Source: Straminergon stramineum (taxonomy: Eukaryota > Streptophyta > Bryopsida > Hypnales > Calliergonaceae). From it: a stretch of 64,000 bases of DNA. Below the pieces are notes generated by a model that worked only from the letters and a program-made list of their open reading frames with translations, had not been told where the DNA came from and searched no databases. How positions within the stretch are numbered: position 1 is the first letter of the stretch; each line of letters starts with the position of its first letter. Of this stretch, positions 47,638-59,747 are shown one piece after another. The position numbers were made by a program, and so were the translations under genes. The stretch is taken from assembly GCA_963920665.1 (NCBI GenBank), contig OY987272.1:18295001-18359000 (forward strand). Direction: 5' to 3'.

Positions 47638-49249
47638 CCCAATTCGTTGACGGGTTTTCAAGTAGGAACCAAATGGTTGCTCAATTGGATATCAGGAGGC
47701 ATAGCATGTGAGAGGAGACTGGTCAAACTTGGACTTTTCTATTCGTTAGATCTATTGGAAGAATCGACGGAGGTGAAGACCACGCGGTGACTGCAAGAAA
47801 ATTGTGCGGTGCAATTACTACGCTTCCATGCCTTTTGGAGTGATGCTTGCACGGCTTCATGGTGCAAATGTTCTGCAACCACTGATCAAGACTTTGTTAA
47901 TTGTCTGTAGAAAGGGTACGGTGTATGTACTAAATTTTCTCTGGAAAGAGCTCATAAACTGAGAAGACTCATTCCCTGGGATTTTTGATACAGGTATATA
48001 GACGAGTCCGAGGCTATTCAGCGGTCACTTCATGTAGAAGTTCGTGCCGGTTTTCTGACCCGTTTCGGACTGTTTTTGTATCTTTAGAACTGTTAACCTT
48101 CCCAACCAGGCAAATGAACCCAGGAATCAGTATGCCTGCAATTTTGTGCCGTACAAGGATCTATGACCTACTTGTTAACTGTGAAGGATTCGGGTAAGTT
48201 GGTCATTTCAGACTCTGCAAGTGAAGAGATTTTGGAAGTCTCCATTTCTACATGGAGAGCTTGGAGTAACTACTGACAAGGCCAGATTACCTGCAAGGTT
48301 GCAAGGACGAACTAGCCACGATGTGCAAGTTTTCAGTGGTGAGGTGCGACAAGATTGGAAAGCCAGAAACTGCCCCATTTAAGGGCAAATCAGTTCTGCC
48401 CGTCTTGTGTGCTGGTTTGAACATATTCAAACAAATTCACGGTGACAAGAAGAATGGGAGCCGCATCCAACACACCTAGATTCTATTTTCTGAGTCTGCA
48501 ATGAATTAGATGTGATTTTCTAGACTTTGTAGCCGTAGGGTGATATTCAAGCTCATAGATTCTGGCCATGAATGTGAAGCAGTTACCCATGAATCTTAGC
48601 GTAAAGAAAACGTTCATAATCAGTAACAAACTGGTTGTGGAACAGACTTCGGTTCTGACCTGCTGCAGACCCAAAACCGCCATCATCACTCTGGTCACAT
48701 CTCCAAAATTAGTATGTACCTATGTATAAAAAATGATTCCAGAACCTCTACCGATAATAACTTCTGTAATATCCAAATGTCATGTTATTTGGTGTGTTCA
48801 AGCCTCCTTTCACTTCCCAACAAGCAAATTTGAAAATTTGACCACTCTAAGAATAGTAACTAGGTACAATAGCAAAAGATGGCAAGTTTTGGGGTGCCCA
48901 CCATAATACTCAACATCTAACAATGTAAAGAGTAGTTATTATGATTTTCAATTTTCATCAAACATTGGTCTAGAAAGGGCCACTAATATCCTCAAATTTG
49001 GTCCACATGCTCATAAGTCAATTTTTCATTGCTATTGGCATTTATGGTTTTCATTATGGAGGCAAGTCTTAGAGCATGAGCAAATTATATATCATCTAAT
49101 TTATCATTATTGGAAACCACCTAATGTAGGCCTATTAGGGGAGGCAACCCATTCTTGATCATAGCCCCATTCTAGCAACATAAGGTGGAGTAATTTTGAT
49201 TAGGAGGTGATTAACAATGATTAATGCTAGCATAGTTCTTGGCGCATTT
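47638..49249. other. 3' flank of the ZNF598-like gene
   Basis: The first few hundred bases are likely 3' UTR or transcribed flank, with gene-like composition to about 48.7 kb; A+T-rich DNA follows. No further gene is supported. Confidence 0.45.
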
Positions 49250-49530
49250 GTGGCAAATTATCATTCGCTATAAGATTCTCAATATTGCAACCAATCCCTT
49301 TTGGAATTTGCAACTAGCCCTTGGTCAAAAATAGGAAGGTATATATGACTATTGTGGGTGGAAGAGAATCCTCAGCTAAAAAATTCGTAGTAATTATGTT
49401 TAGAGAAATAAAAATATGAAAAATTAAGGAAATCTTATGAATTCTATTTCTGCATATGGAAAAATTTCCCATTACTGAAAACTCCCTTGTAGATATGTGT
49501 ATGTGTTTAAGTGGTCAGAAATGGGTTGCC
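49250..49530 (+). repeat. Dispersed repeat Q, copy 2
   Basis: Collinear with 15959-16240, from AAGATTCTCAATATTGCAA to TTTAAGTGGTCAGAAATGGG. Confidence 0.6.
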
Positions 49531-49637
49531 TTTTTTGCATCTTAGTGAAGTTAAAACATGTAAAGAATGCAAAAGTTAGAGGAAATTCTAACTTCATGGA
49601 CAATAGAAAACTAAAGGGGTTGATTCGAAATCTAATA

Positions 49638-50298
49638 CTCTCTTTGTCCCATAATGATCTTCTTGTTGGCCTTTATTTTTGGTCCCAAATTGATCTTCCT
49701 CTTGTGACGTGGAGAAAGGGCCCACTCAATGAAACTTCCTTGAATGTGAAGAGAATAATAAAAGAAAAAAATTCTGGAAAAGCTATTGTTCTGGTCCGGA
49801 TAAACCGATGCTTAGTTGTTTTTGAGAAGCTACACCAATCAACTACGTCTACAGCTTAGGCCGAGAATAGTGTTTGTCCGGCCATTATCACACGTCCACC
49901 AATCAGGCCAATTGGGCTAGACTTTTTTTATTTTATTTAATCAAATGAACAAGATTCACTCCCTTCACCTTGACTTTTTAAAACTGACGTGGTGAGTTGT
50001 CCAGAGAGGCAACGCGGGAATTGAGATACACAATGCGGAAAGACTAAAGGATACAACCATTAGCACAGGAATTTAAGAAATAATTGGCTAGTGGTGCTCC
50101 TCCAAAAAGACCCCAAAAATCCACATTTCAAAGCCCTACAACTTCAATTTGGTAATGAATCCAAAGTTCAAATTTGGAGGGCGACATGAGAGCATTCTAC
50201 TTTATTTATACCTCAAAATAAAATTAAAAAAATATTGATTTTTGACCTTAATCCGAAACATTTTGTCAAACAAGAAGATCATTTTGGGACGGAGGGAG
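49638..50298. mobile_element. Stowaway-like (Tc1/mariner) element
   Basis: The right end read inwards is CTCCCTCCGTCCCAAAATGA, then TCTTCTTG; the left end is CTCTCTTTGTCCCATAATGA, then TCTTCTTG. TA flanks both sides (49636-49637 and 50299-50300). CTCCCTCC plus a TA target is the plant Stowaway signature. At 661 bp it is longer than most Stowaways. A 49.5-49.86 kb frame overlapping it is not a convincing transposase. Confidence 0.8.
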
Positions 50299-51640
50299 TA
50301 AAAGTTTTTGCACCTAGGGGACAAATCTTCACCCTAATCCAATGTAGCACATGACATGGTAAGTTGGTTATAGCTTAAATTCTTGAAGGTAATATTATGT
50401 TCTATTGGAAATAATATAATCTTCAATATAATTTGAAGTTAGAATGGAATTATAAATCCTATGAGGAAGGTAGAATCTTTTTATTTCCTAGTGTCTCTTT
50501 CAAGGTTATATTAGTATTCTCTTTTTTCTATAAACCATAGTTTTTTCCCGATATATATTACTAGAGTGGCACCATTAGATCCCCTCATTTTGATCTCCAA
50601 TAAGTTATCCTTGTTTTTGTGAAATTGAATTGATCAAAATTACATTGAAATATCCTTCAATTTTTAATTTGAAAGAATTGAAATTGAAAATTCAATGAAC
50701 CTAACTACTTACAATGACCAAAGTAACAACTATAGGCTATTTTATCATAGAATCTTTCATCTTTTGTAAGTTCTGCCTTTTCTTGTGAATATTAGAATGT
50801 CTCATATAGATTTACAACCATATGTACCTCAAAGGGGATGATTCATAAAGTAAAGGAAGAAATGTCAATTTAAGAAATAACAAATTGGAATTCTAAACCC
50901 TAACTCTAAACCCATTATCAAGTGTTGAAGAAATGTCTATTACTTAGAAGTAAACAAAATTTCAAATGTTCAAAATTAATTATTTCAAGTTTCTAAGATG
51001 GCATCAAGTTTTTTTTCAAGAAACAAATTAAGTGAACCCATTGCTTAACACTCAAGGACAATAGCACCAATTTGTATCATGTAAAGGGAAAAGACCATCA
51101 ATTAGTTTTAGTATGCAAATTGTATGATTTTCCTTCATTCTTTTTGCTGAAGTTACTTGATAACTATTTTATATCATACTTAATTCAATTCATGTAGCCT
51201 AATTTTGAATTTTAGATAAAGGCATTGTTTCTAAATAATGTAAATAATACATTATCATATGTTGTATTTCAACACTTTCTACTTTTGTTGACCATCTTAA
51301 TCTTTACAATCAAACTTATATCTCTTGAATTTGAACTCAATAAGTAAAAAAAAGCTTAGAGAAGGCTTATAAACCACAAAATCATGGATCACTTTGTAGT
51401 TTATTTTTTGACACTTGTAGTCCCTTTATCTAACTTTGATTTTTTACCATAAAAATAATCTTTCTTGAATTTGAGGTCAACTAATTATTGGAACTTATCA
51501 AGTACATTTTCAACTCCAATTTGACATTTCAATAAAATCTATAATTGGATATTTAATTTCAATTTACACTTTGGAAATACAATGACTTTTATAAGTTTCT
51601 ATACACTTTAAGAGAAATTAGATTGTGTTCAAAACATTTT
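50299..51640. other. A+T-rich intergenic DNA
   Basis: Nothing recognised. Confidence 0.4.
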
Positions 51641-52190
51641 GAATATGTTGAGGTATAACTAAAATACGTGTATAAAATGATTTTTTACAAAATTTTAAAT
51701 AAAAGTTTAAAAGTTTCACTCAAATTTATTTGTGAAAAAAACTTTAAAGTATGCACAAATTCTTCAAGATTCTATATTAAGGTAAATAAAAATTCTTTCT
51801 AGAATTTTATATTAAAAATTTTACAAATCCTAAATTTTATTGAACTATTATTAAATGAAATATGACCCCTCTAGTAGTTATACTTTTTTATAATTCATCC
51901 CAAAATTTGCAAAAAAATTATGAAGCATCCTATACACTTTTCAAAATCTTCACAATTTTTTGGAGGTATTTTGAGTGTATTGTAAAAAATGGAAATATTC
52001 AGGGTTTTCTTTTAATCAACAATATTTCACGAAATAAAAAAGAATTCTCATTCCATTGATTGAAGAATCTTGAAGATTTTTTATTTTTTGTATAAGTTTT
52101 TTTCACTAACAAATTTGAGTCGAATTTTTTACATTTCCATTTTACTAAATTATTTTATAAAAATATATTACTCATATCTCAACATGTCCA
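51641..52190. repeat. Imperfect inverted repeat, arms about 100 bp
   Basis: 51641-51745 (ATATGTTGAGGTATAACT ... TTTGTGAAAAAAACTT) matches the inverse of 52094-52190 (AAGTTTTTTTCAC ... ATATCTCAACATGT) with many substitutions. It may be an old foldback element; no target duplication is seen. Confidence 0.5.
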
Positions 52191-52744
52191 ACTCTTTTGA
52201 AAAAAATATAATTATTCAACTAGTTATGGCAATTTTAATAAATATATAAAATATTTTAGAGAATCATTTTATAATTATGGTTTTGTAATTTTGTAATTAT
52301 AAAAATACATAAATATTTGATTTGCACCATAATGTAATGTTGTAAACTATTATATACATCTATGATGAAATTTTCATATTATTTTAAGATATTTTGTATT
52401 TGATATGAATTTTTTGCACTTTTCTTCAAAAATTCAAAAATTCACAGTAACTTCATCATTTCACAAAAGAAAATCGAAACTCTTTGTAAATTTCATTGAC
52501 AGGGAATTTATTGAAGTTTGAAAGAGAGGTTATAGGTTCCATCCCTCTAAGGTTGACCTATGGGAGAACCACCTATTCCGGATTAGAATCCACACCCAAC
52601 TTGTAGGATGCAACCAATTCCAACCAAGGTTGAAACAAACAAGATTTACGATCCAAGCTAAGAATGTTTTTTTTCTCCTCTTCAAGGTTGTGACTAATAA
52701 AGTAATACCACATGTCTCATCGTAATGAGCAATAAAGTCAGAAG

Positions 52745-52970
52745 TAGTGAGCAAGATAGTTCTTGAATGATAAGAATTGGAAGAGTCTTTATAGTGGGTA
52801 TGGGTCCTAACCAACTTTTGACTTCCAAAATTGTTAGTAATTTCCATTCAAGGCATAAGGTTACCAAAAGATTTTCAATCACTATGATTTCTATCTTCCT
52901 ACATGGTACAAAATTTACATTGCCTATTATTGCTCTAGAACAAGCACATAATCGCTTAACCCAAAAATGT
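52745..52970 (+). repeat. Dispersed repeat P, copy 2
   Basis: Resembles 9720-9930: CTAACCAACTTTTGACTTCC, TCCTACATGGTACAAAATTT and ACATTG occur in the same order. Confidence 0.45.
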
Positions 52971-53321
52971 TGACATGGATGTTTAGTATTGGATGGATGA
53001 TAGAGTATCTTTTTGTGTAGGACAAAAGTGCAACTAACTTATTCATCCTCAGAATTTTGTGTGGAAAGGGGAGATCTTCTACAATAATTTGACCTACAAT
53101 CAATATTTTTGAATTTTTTTAAAGTAGATGTCACAAGGTTCCAAAAGGGATGATTTCCACAATCACAAGTCCATTTTCTAACCCTGTAAGGACACAATCC
53201 CCCATAACCAAGGTAGTCACCCAAATTCTCCAATTATTGGATCAATAGATGCATTCTCTTTCTCTACAATCAATAGTGAAGTCATTCATCGGACTATTTT
53301 GGTCCACAGGGTTATTATGGA

Positions 53322-53592
53322 TTAACCCTTGTGCATCAAAGCGGACGTTTTTTGGATGCTGAGAAAATAGGATTTGTGAAATACCGAGTTTCTCAAATAT
53401 TATTATCTCAAAATCTGCACAGTGGATTCTCTTACAAATTGCAGATTTGTACTCATCTCAAAGTTGGCATCAAATATCAACCATGAAAACTTTGGTAACC
53501 AAGAAGTTCTCTAATTTTTCTGTATTTTCTGGATCCAACAAAAAAACAGCTCCTTACTTTTGCTATTCTCTCTGTGAACGTTCAGGGGTTAA
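53322..53592 (+). mobile_element. TTAA element T11 (short subfamily D)
   Basis: TTAA at 53322-53325 and 53589-53592. The ends read inwards as CCCTTGTGCATCAAAG and CCCCTGAACGTTCACAG. At 271 bp it is close to T4 in size and internal blocks (GGACGTTTTTTGGATGCTGA, CACAGTGGATTCT). Confidence 0.78.
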
Positions 53593-54443
53593 GTGGTCGA
53601 GTATGGGTAGTTCTCCCACATTTGTTAATCATTTTCAATGTTCTGCCAATTTCTTTCAACCAAAGCTTTCTCTCTGCCTGCCAATTTTCAGGAGCCCTAT
53701 CACGGAACGAGGGTCGGTGAATTGCGAAGGCTGCAGATTAGAGGTGCTCAGAAACTGTCACGTCGTCGAGATTTGAGGTTCCGGCCGTTACGAGGGTTTG
53801 ATCTTTGTTGACACTGAAAAGATTGTAAGTCATCTCAAAATTCAGCTTGCAAATAAACAGAAAGTTCTGAAAATCCATGCTCATATGACAACCAGATAAA
53901 AAAAAGTTTGATTTTGCTAGCTCACGGTGAACAAAGACGATAAGAAACCTAGAGCTAGTTGATCTTGGTGTACATATGATACACTTCCCAGGAGACAAAA
54001 TTGACGCTCAATTCCCAGCTACTCACTGTGTTGCCATTGCCAATGCACACTACTTTTCTGCATCCTCGAAACCGTAAAGGTCCTCACAATGCAATCGGAG
54101 TGCATCAGAACTTAAAAGACGTCTCTACCAAATCCACGCTTTACTAAAGAGTGGTTTTCAATATCACCTGCGATTCTAGCCACAAGAACGACCATAACTA
54201 TTTACACACTAAATGTTGATCAGGAGCCTCCAACATACTTCAACCTCCTGCCGCCCCAATCTGAATACCCTTGAATGCTGAATTACCCTCGAATGCGAAA
54301 AGTGCCACAAACTGAAACCCAAATGTACAATGTCGTAAGCATAAACGCAAAGGAATAAGTGAGAAGGCCGGAGGCATGCAAAAACAGAAACACAAGACTG
54401 ATACTAAACAGAGACCATGAATTTTCACCTTCACTTCCACCAG
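53593..54443. other. 3' flank of the USP-domain gene
   Basis: Likely contains the 3' UTR of the minus-strand gene. No other gene is seen. Confidence 0.45.
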
Positions 54444-57373
54444 TCAAGTGGCGCAGATGGGAGGGATGGTGACCGAGATGGGCCGATACTTAATCTTGTG
54501 GGAGTCCATGCCTTGCTTGTACGCCAAGGCATCCGCCACCACACAAGACTGGAGCGCCAGTTTGGAGCGACCTCCACGAGGCAAGCCTTTGGACTGGTCC
54601 AGGGAGATGGAAAAGTCCTCCATTTCCGACATGAAGCTGTCGAGGTTGAGGCTCGTGTCCACGCCGGGAGACGCCACTTCCGAGCTGGCCGTGGAGCTCC
54701 GAGGGCTCAGGGACGAAGTTGTTGGACTCCACTTGTTTCGACTTGATTTGAAGGGAGTGAAGCGGCGCCAGAAGTACGTGGGGGACGAAGACGCGGAGCC
54801 TGAAGTCGAGGATCCTGAAGTTGGGGAGTCGGAAGAAGAGCTCCACGTTGGAGTGGAGGGCGAGGAGGACGTGTTCTGCGTGGACATGGTGAAGATGGTC
54901 TTGGTGGAGCGGCCATCACTTCGCATCCGGACCGCATGGCACGAGAGGTGCTTGTTATAGTAGCGTGCGCCCCTCATCACCCTCCTGCAACAGTTTAATC
55001 CCCGTTTAGTGCGTGAAATCTTTACTCAGACCTGTTTCATCTGACTACTACTACGGTGGGTCTCCAAAACAGGATAATGGCAAGTTTAGAATTTTGGATG
55101 TGCAACAAGTGTGCCATCAGGTGACAAGTTTGCAGAATATTCTAGAATTTTGTCTTGGAACAAGAAGGTTGTATTACAGAGGTTTGAGCGAAGTTCTCAC
55201 AATGGATTCCAAGAAACTCCTACATGTACAGTCCCTTAATTGTAGCTTCCTCCAACAGACTTCTAGGTGAGGTATCAAGACACTCTTCGGTACTGGGGAG
55301 GATGCACACTCCCCACCAATATGGCCGTGGAATACAAAGCATCATGTAGCAAAGAGTAAAATAGAATTAAAATGGGCTTTAAACTATGGTTGGATATTGA
55401 CTGTTGGGTTGTCAGAAGATCTGCCTCTCACTGAGGACTTGTGAAGTTTTATTACACATGATGCCTTCTAACTCATAATGACGATTTTGGTTTACAGAAC
55501 TTGGTGATTTGATTTCAAGGTGATAGGACCCAGTTTCAAGAATATTAGAACTCGTGTTCTGTGTCATTGTCTCTTCACCGTTTGGTTCCCTTTGAAGGGA
55601 TTCAATTGAATGACAAGAGAATTTCATTACCTGTCGAAAACTGCATATGTAGCCTTGAGAGCTGCAAGCTCTCGCACGACCACCGTTCTGGCTCGAGCAC
55701 CGGGAGCTATGCGCACTGTGAGCTCCACCTGCACCCCAAATTCTACCCCAATCAGGACAGCTTCAAGAATTCGAGTAAGCTTATTGATGCTCAAACTGCT
55801 TACAAAATTGTCGGCAAAAACGGTTCAAATTGGAATTTAAAGCATGTGCAAGCCACTTCTGAGATAAATTGCCACTGACACAGGTTTAGGAAGTATTCTT
55901 ACATTCTTCTTTTCGCATTCGGCTCGTCTACCGCTATCAGACAAGATCCTTTCAAATACGTCCGTGATCTTCTGCACCTCCGATTGCAGAAGCCCCTGAC
56001 TCACGCCCACTAATGGGTCGGTATTGGCCACCACCTTATACCCCACTGCAATTCCATTCCATTAAAACGATCAGACGCGTCCCACTATTCAGAAACCAAT
56101 AGAAAACCTAAAAATACTCTTAGTGGAACCCAATTTGACCGCAATGTCGGATGCAACACAACAAGTGACCACTTATTCAACAAAGACGGACCTAAAACCA
56201 TAAACCTGAAGTAAACATAAGGAAGCATCTCCTCCCCATCTCGATCTACTTCAGTTACTCGCGATGGAGAGGCCACTTCAATTCCTTGAAATGGGAAGGT
56301 CCAACTCATCGCACATGCTCTAAACAATATCGGATTACTTCAATTTCAGTTGAAGCATTCTCGGTTAAATGTCTTACATTTAAACCTGAATCCTTTACTC
56401 TGGCTCTTTGGGGTCCAAAAATGCGACTACGACATAATTTGAACGCACAAGTGACAAGTTCGCAGTAGATTTTAGATTGCTGTATCATTTAGAGAAGGAC
56501 ATATTATTAAAAAGCTCTGAGAGTGTGAGAAACGGGACTCGTCGTACTTGGAGTGGAGACATGCTTAAGGACGCCGAGAATGACAATCTCGTCGCCGGTC
56601 TGCACCGCTACGTTGATCGCCCAGTCCAGCGCCACTAACTTGGTCAGCTTCTTCTCCGCATCCACGATGATGACCACAATATTCTTCGGAGCTTGCGCTG
56701 GGGACGCATCCTCGGTCAGCACGAGTGCATCCGCCGCCACAGAGTCGTCCGCTTGCAACTGCGCCTCCTCCTCGCGGGGATCTGGAATCGCGTGGCCCTC
56801 AAACTTCGAAGAATTTGGCTCCTTCTTCGGGGAGTTCGACTTCAAGCTGTCGAAATCCAAAGACTGCGTCATGCGGGTTGGCGTGAACTGGTTTCCCTTC
56901 ACCCCCGTGCGCACGGTGACAAACGAGACGGAAGGTTTGGTGGCGTCCGCGGAGAGCGACTTTTCCAGGAGGAGCGACTGCATGGGGTGCAGAATCTCGT
57001 GCGTGGGGCTGTAAATCGTTTCCAGACCCGTCTGCTTGACGGGTGCGGAGACACTGGGCCAGGGCTCCGTGACGCCGGAGAACGTGCGGCGAAGCGTGCG
57101 ACGCGAGCGCGGCGTCAGGCAGCTGTCGCTCTCGTAATTGACCTTCCTCCCCGCAGGCTTAAAAGCTCGGCTGGCGGAACGAACTGTGTCGACGCTCGCA
57201 TCGCCCTCGGAGATGTGACGCAATCCGGAAACAGGAGGAGTCGTCTTCGGCGTAGTGCGATGCTGGACGTCGTCGTCTGGCCACTGGTACACTGGACGCA
57301 CGGCGCTGGAGTCGCTGGACCACGAGTAGGACTGAGTTCGCCGCGACCTCGCGGTCGTCTTCGCAGGCGCCAT
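54444..57373 (-). CDS. USP-domain protein related to USP/receptor-like kinases, without a kinase domain
   Basis: Four exons on the minus strand: 57373-56548, 56045-55903, 55779-55631 and 54984-54444; phases agree and give 552 residues. The ATG has a plant-like context (GCAGCCATGGCG). Residues 1-230 are low-complexity and Ser/Arg-rich. A universal-stress-protein (Rossmann-like) domain follows: NIVVIIVDAEKKLTKLVALD at 231, EIVILGVLKHV, then across the first splice MGYKVVANTD, VELTVRIAPG, AALKATYAVFDRR and YYNKHLSCHAVRM to about 400. The last 150 residues are Ser/Pro/Thr-rich. This USP arrangement is typical of the N-terminal part of plant USP-protein kinases, but the kinase domain is absent and the frame stops cleanly. 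The exon 2/3 junction is the least sure; an alternative donor near 55925 would give a shorter join. Confidence 0.8.
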
Positions 57374-59277
57374 GGCTGCCTAATTCGCACTAATTCTACT
57401 TACAACCCACAACTAACACTGATCTCTACCAGGGTTTTAGACCCTGTTTTCACAATCACGGCGCTCAGGGTATGTCAATCGAACCTGTCCATAAAATCGC
57501 ACCTCCACTACTTCGAAACTGCAACAATTGGGAAAATTGGAGCACTTTAGCACCAATCTGCCAACACCCCCACAGTGACAACTCTCAAAACCACATGCAA
57601 CTCCAGCTGGAATCTAAGACCTCAGTCCCACACGATTCCACAAAACGAATACCTCCCAACAGCTAGAGAAAAACTCTTTAATAATTTAAGTTTTGAACGC
57701 AATACATGATTACAATCGATCAACTGTCTTTTGCATCGACTGGTGGCTTAGCTCAGAAATGCTGAGAACTAAGTGACATTCTCGCAACGTTCTGCGATAC
57801 GACAATTATGAATTCAATCACCTAAGGGATCGATCACAACAGTAAATCCTGGAAGCGATTGAGCTGCTACCACTCCACCTACGCTACCTTGCGACTTCTT
57901 CCCCTGCGCGCTCTCGGGTCGGCGCTCAAATACAGCAATTCATTCTCAATCACGAGCGTCAGCCCCTTGCGAGCCACGCAATTCAATATAAGTTACAGCG
58001 ATCGCTCGTCGATCTACAGTGGACTGGATTGTACAGTAGAAGGTCGGTCTGTCATCAGCGCCAGTCCCATTCCAAATTTAACCAGCATTCAAGGGATGCC
58101 TCCACAACGAAGCTGGGACCCGTCTCTAGCTAGCAATGCAACTTCCTAGAAGAAGACCTCACCCACGACTAATTAATCTCAACCGAACCTTCCTGTCGAA
58201 ATTACTCTCGGCAATAAATTACTCTTCCTGTAGCAGAATCTGTCTAGACGAGGTCCAGCGACATTCTTATGATTTTCCCTAAATCAGCCAAATGGGAACA
58301 TCCACTTTCAGGTGGGCAAAATGCAGAGCTGGATTCTTCAATTCTTCTGCGCTTTATAACTTATTGTGTCCAATGGCGTACAGTATTTGGCTCGTTCGTT
58401 TTGACTTTGGGAGACAGTGTAGAACTTACTAAGGTAGCCTAGCATTCATTCTGCGAGGAACTGAATTTAGGCGGGATATCATAATTGATAATTAAGGGGA
58501 TGCCAAATTCTGATGCGGATGAATCAATGCCGCGGAGATGGACGGAGGCCAAGTGCCCAAGTGGGTTGAGGCTCCTTCATGTCCGCCAGGCGAGCTGCTG
58601 ATATTTGGGCACAAGTGAGGGCGGAGGGGAGACCGGTGGGGTCACGCCCGGGCACCCGGTACCAGGTGTGGAAAGGAGGGGCTTCGTCAACTGTGCAAGA
58701 GTACGTAGCAAGGAATTGCAGCAATCACAGGGCGCCAAATCAGGAAAGCAGTCAAAGATAATTGTGGCTGGGCCCCGGCCTTCGTGAGGGAAAGAGTCTG
58801 TTTCCGCCACCTTGCGGCTGAACAGTCCATCCGTCCGTCAGTCTGTCCCACTGCTGCTGAATCCGCCGCTGTTGCAAATAAGTTACTGTAGCTTAGCTTC
58901 CAACCTCCTGGTGACCTGAATTCCATAGACGGAGCTCAGCCTAATACAGTACAGTACCCTGAAAGCAAGGGCGGGTACCCGTGCAAAAGTGGCCATGGAG
59001 TCTCCTATCACCGTGAGAGTGCAGATCAATTGAACTAGGCCTAGTCAAGTGCCGTTGCTGGAATCGTGAAGTTTGGTACCGGGATGGATGGAGAGCGTCA
59101 TGCATTTGGGGGTGTCTCTTTTGAATGGAGGGTCACTCGAAACGGACACCGAAGCCCAACCACCTCCCTTCTTCTTTTAGTAAGTAAATTTTTCATTTAT
59201 TTTTCAATACCCCTAACCAAAAAAGAAATACAAAGAATTCATATTCATTTTTCATTACCCCTACCATATACAAGTAG
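57374..59277. other. Promoter side of the USP gene and further intergenic DNA
   Basis: 57374-57700 likely holds the leader and promoter of the minus-strand gene; no clear TATA box was found. A 97-codon plus-strand frame at 57859-58149 and a G+C-richer block at 58500-58900 have no recognisable product. Confidence 0.4.
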
Positions 59278-59747
59278 AAACTCTCTTAGTGCATCCTTCC
59301 CTGGTGTGAGGTAGGAACACCTAAAATAGACAGGAGTCATTTATGGACACATAGAAAATAACCTAAATCCAAGGGCTTGTGGACCCAAAGTAGACAAGTA
59401 GGGTTCTAAAGTAGACAGGTGGGATTCCAAGAAGTTGTCACTCTTTCAAGAAGTAGCCAATCCCCCGCACTTGATTCAAATTTAGAGTGTGTCCCTTTTG
59501 GGTGTTTCCGCGCCCACTTTGGTGTCAGTCTAGTGTCCGCAATAGGTGCATCTACGAAGTTGTCTTCAAGAATTCGTAGAATATTCATACAAGTTTGGAA
59601 AAATACGAAATTAATTTTGTTGGTCTCCTGAACCATTTCCTACCCCATAGACAACATTTTTTTCTGCACAGACTTTGACAATCACATCATCTCTAATAAA
59701 TGTTTGTTTTAGGTGTTCCTACCTTATAACATGCATTAAGAGAGTTT
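59278..59747. mobile_element. Small inverted-repeat (MITE-like) element
   Basis: The ends read inwards as AAACTCTCTTAGTGCAT...AGGTAGGAACACCTAAAA and AAACTCTCTTAATGCAT...AGGTAGGAACACCTAAAA. The arms are about 41-49 bp and the left one has a short insertion. No target duplication is clear. A related hairpin (TTAGTGCATGGT / ACCATGCACCAA) lies at 59863-59894. Confidence 0.65.

Noticed and set aside
49497..49859. 120-codon frame overlapping the Stowaway-like element as a transposase
   Set aside because: Shows no DDE/D motif or helix-turn-helix pattern and starts outside the element.
57859..58149. 97-codon plus-strand frame upstream of the USP gene
   Set aside because: Ser-rich low-complexity product without homologue resemblance; kept only as a note.
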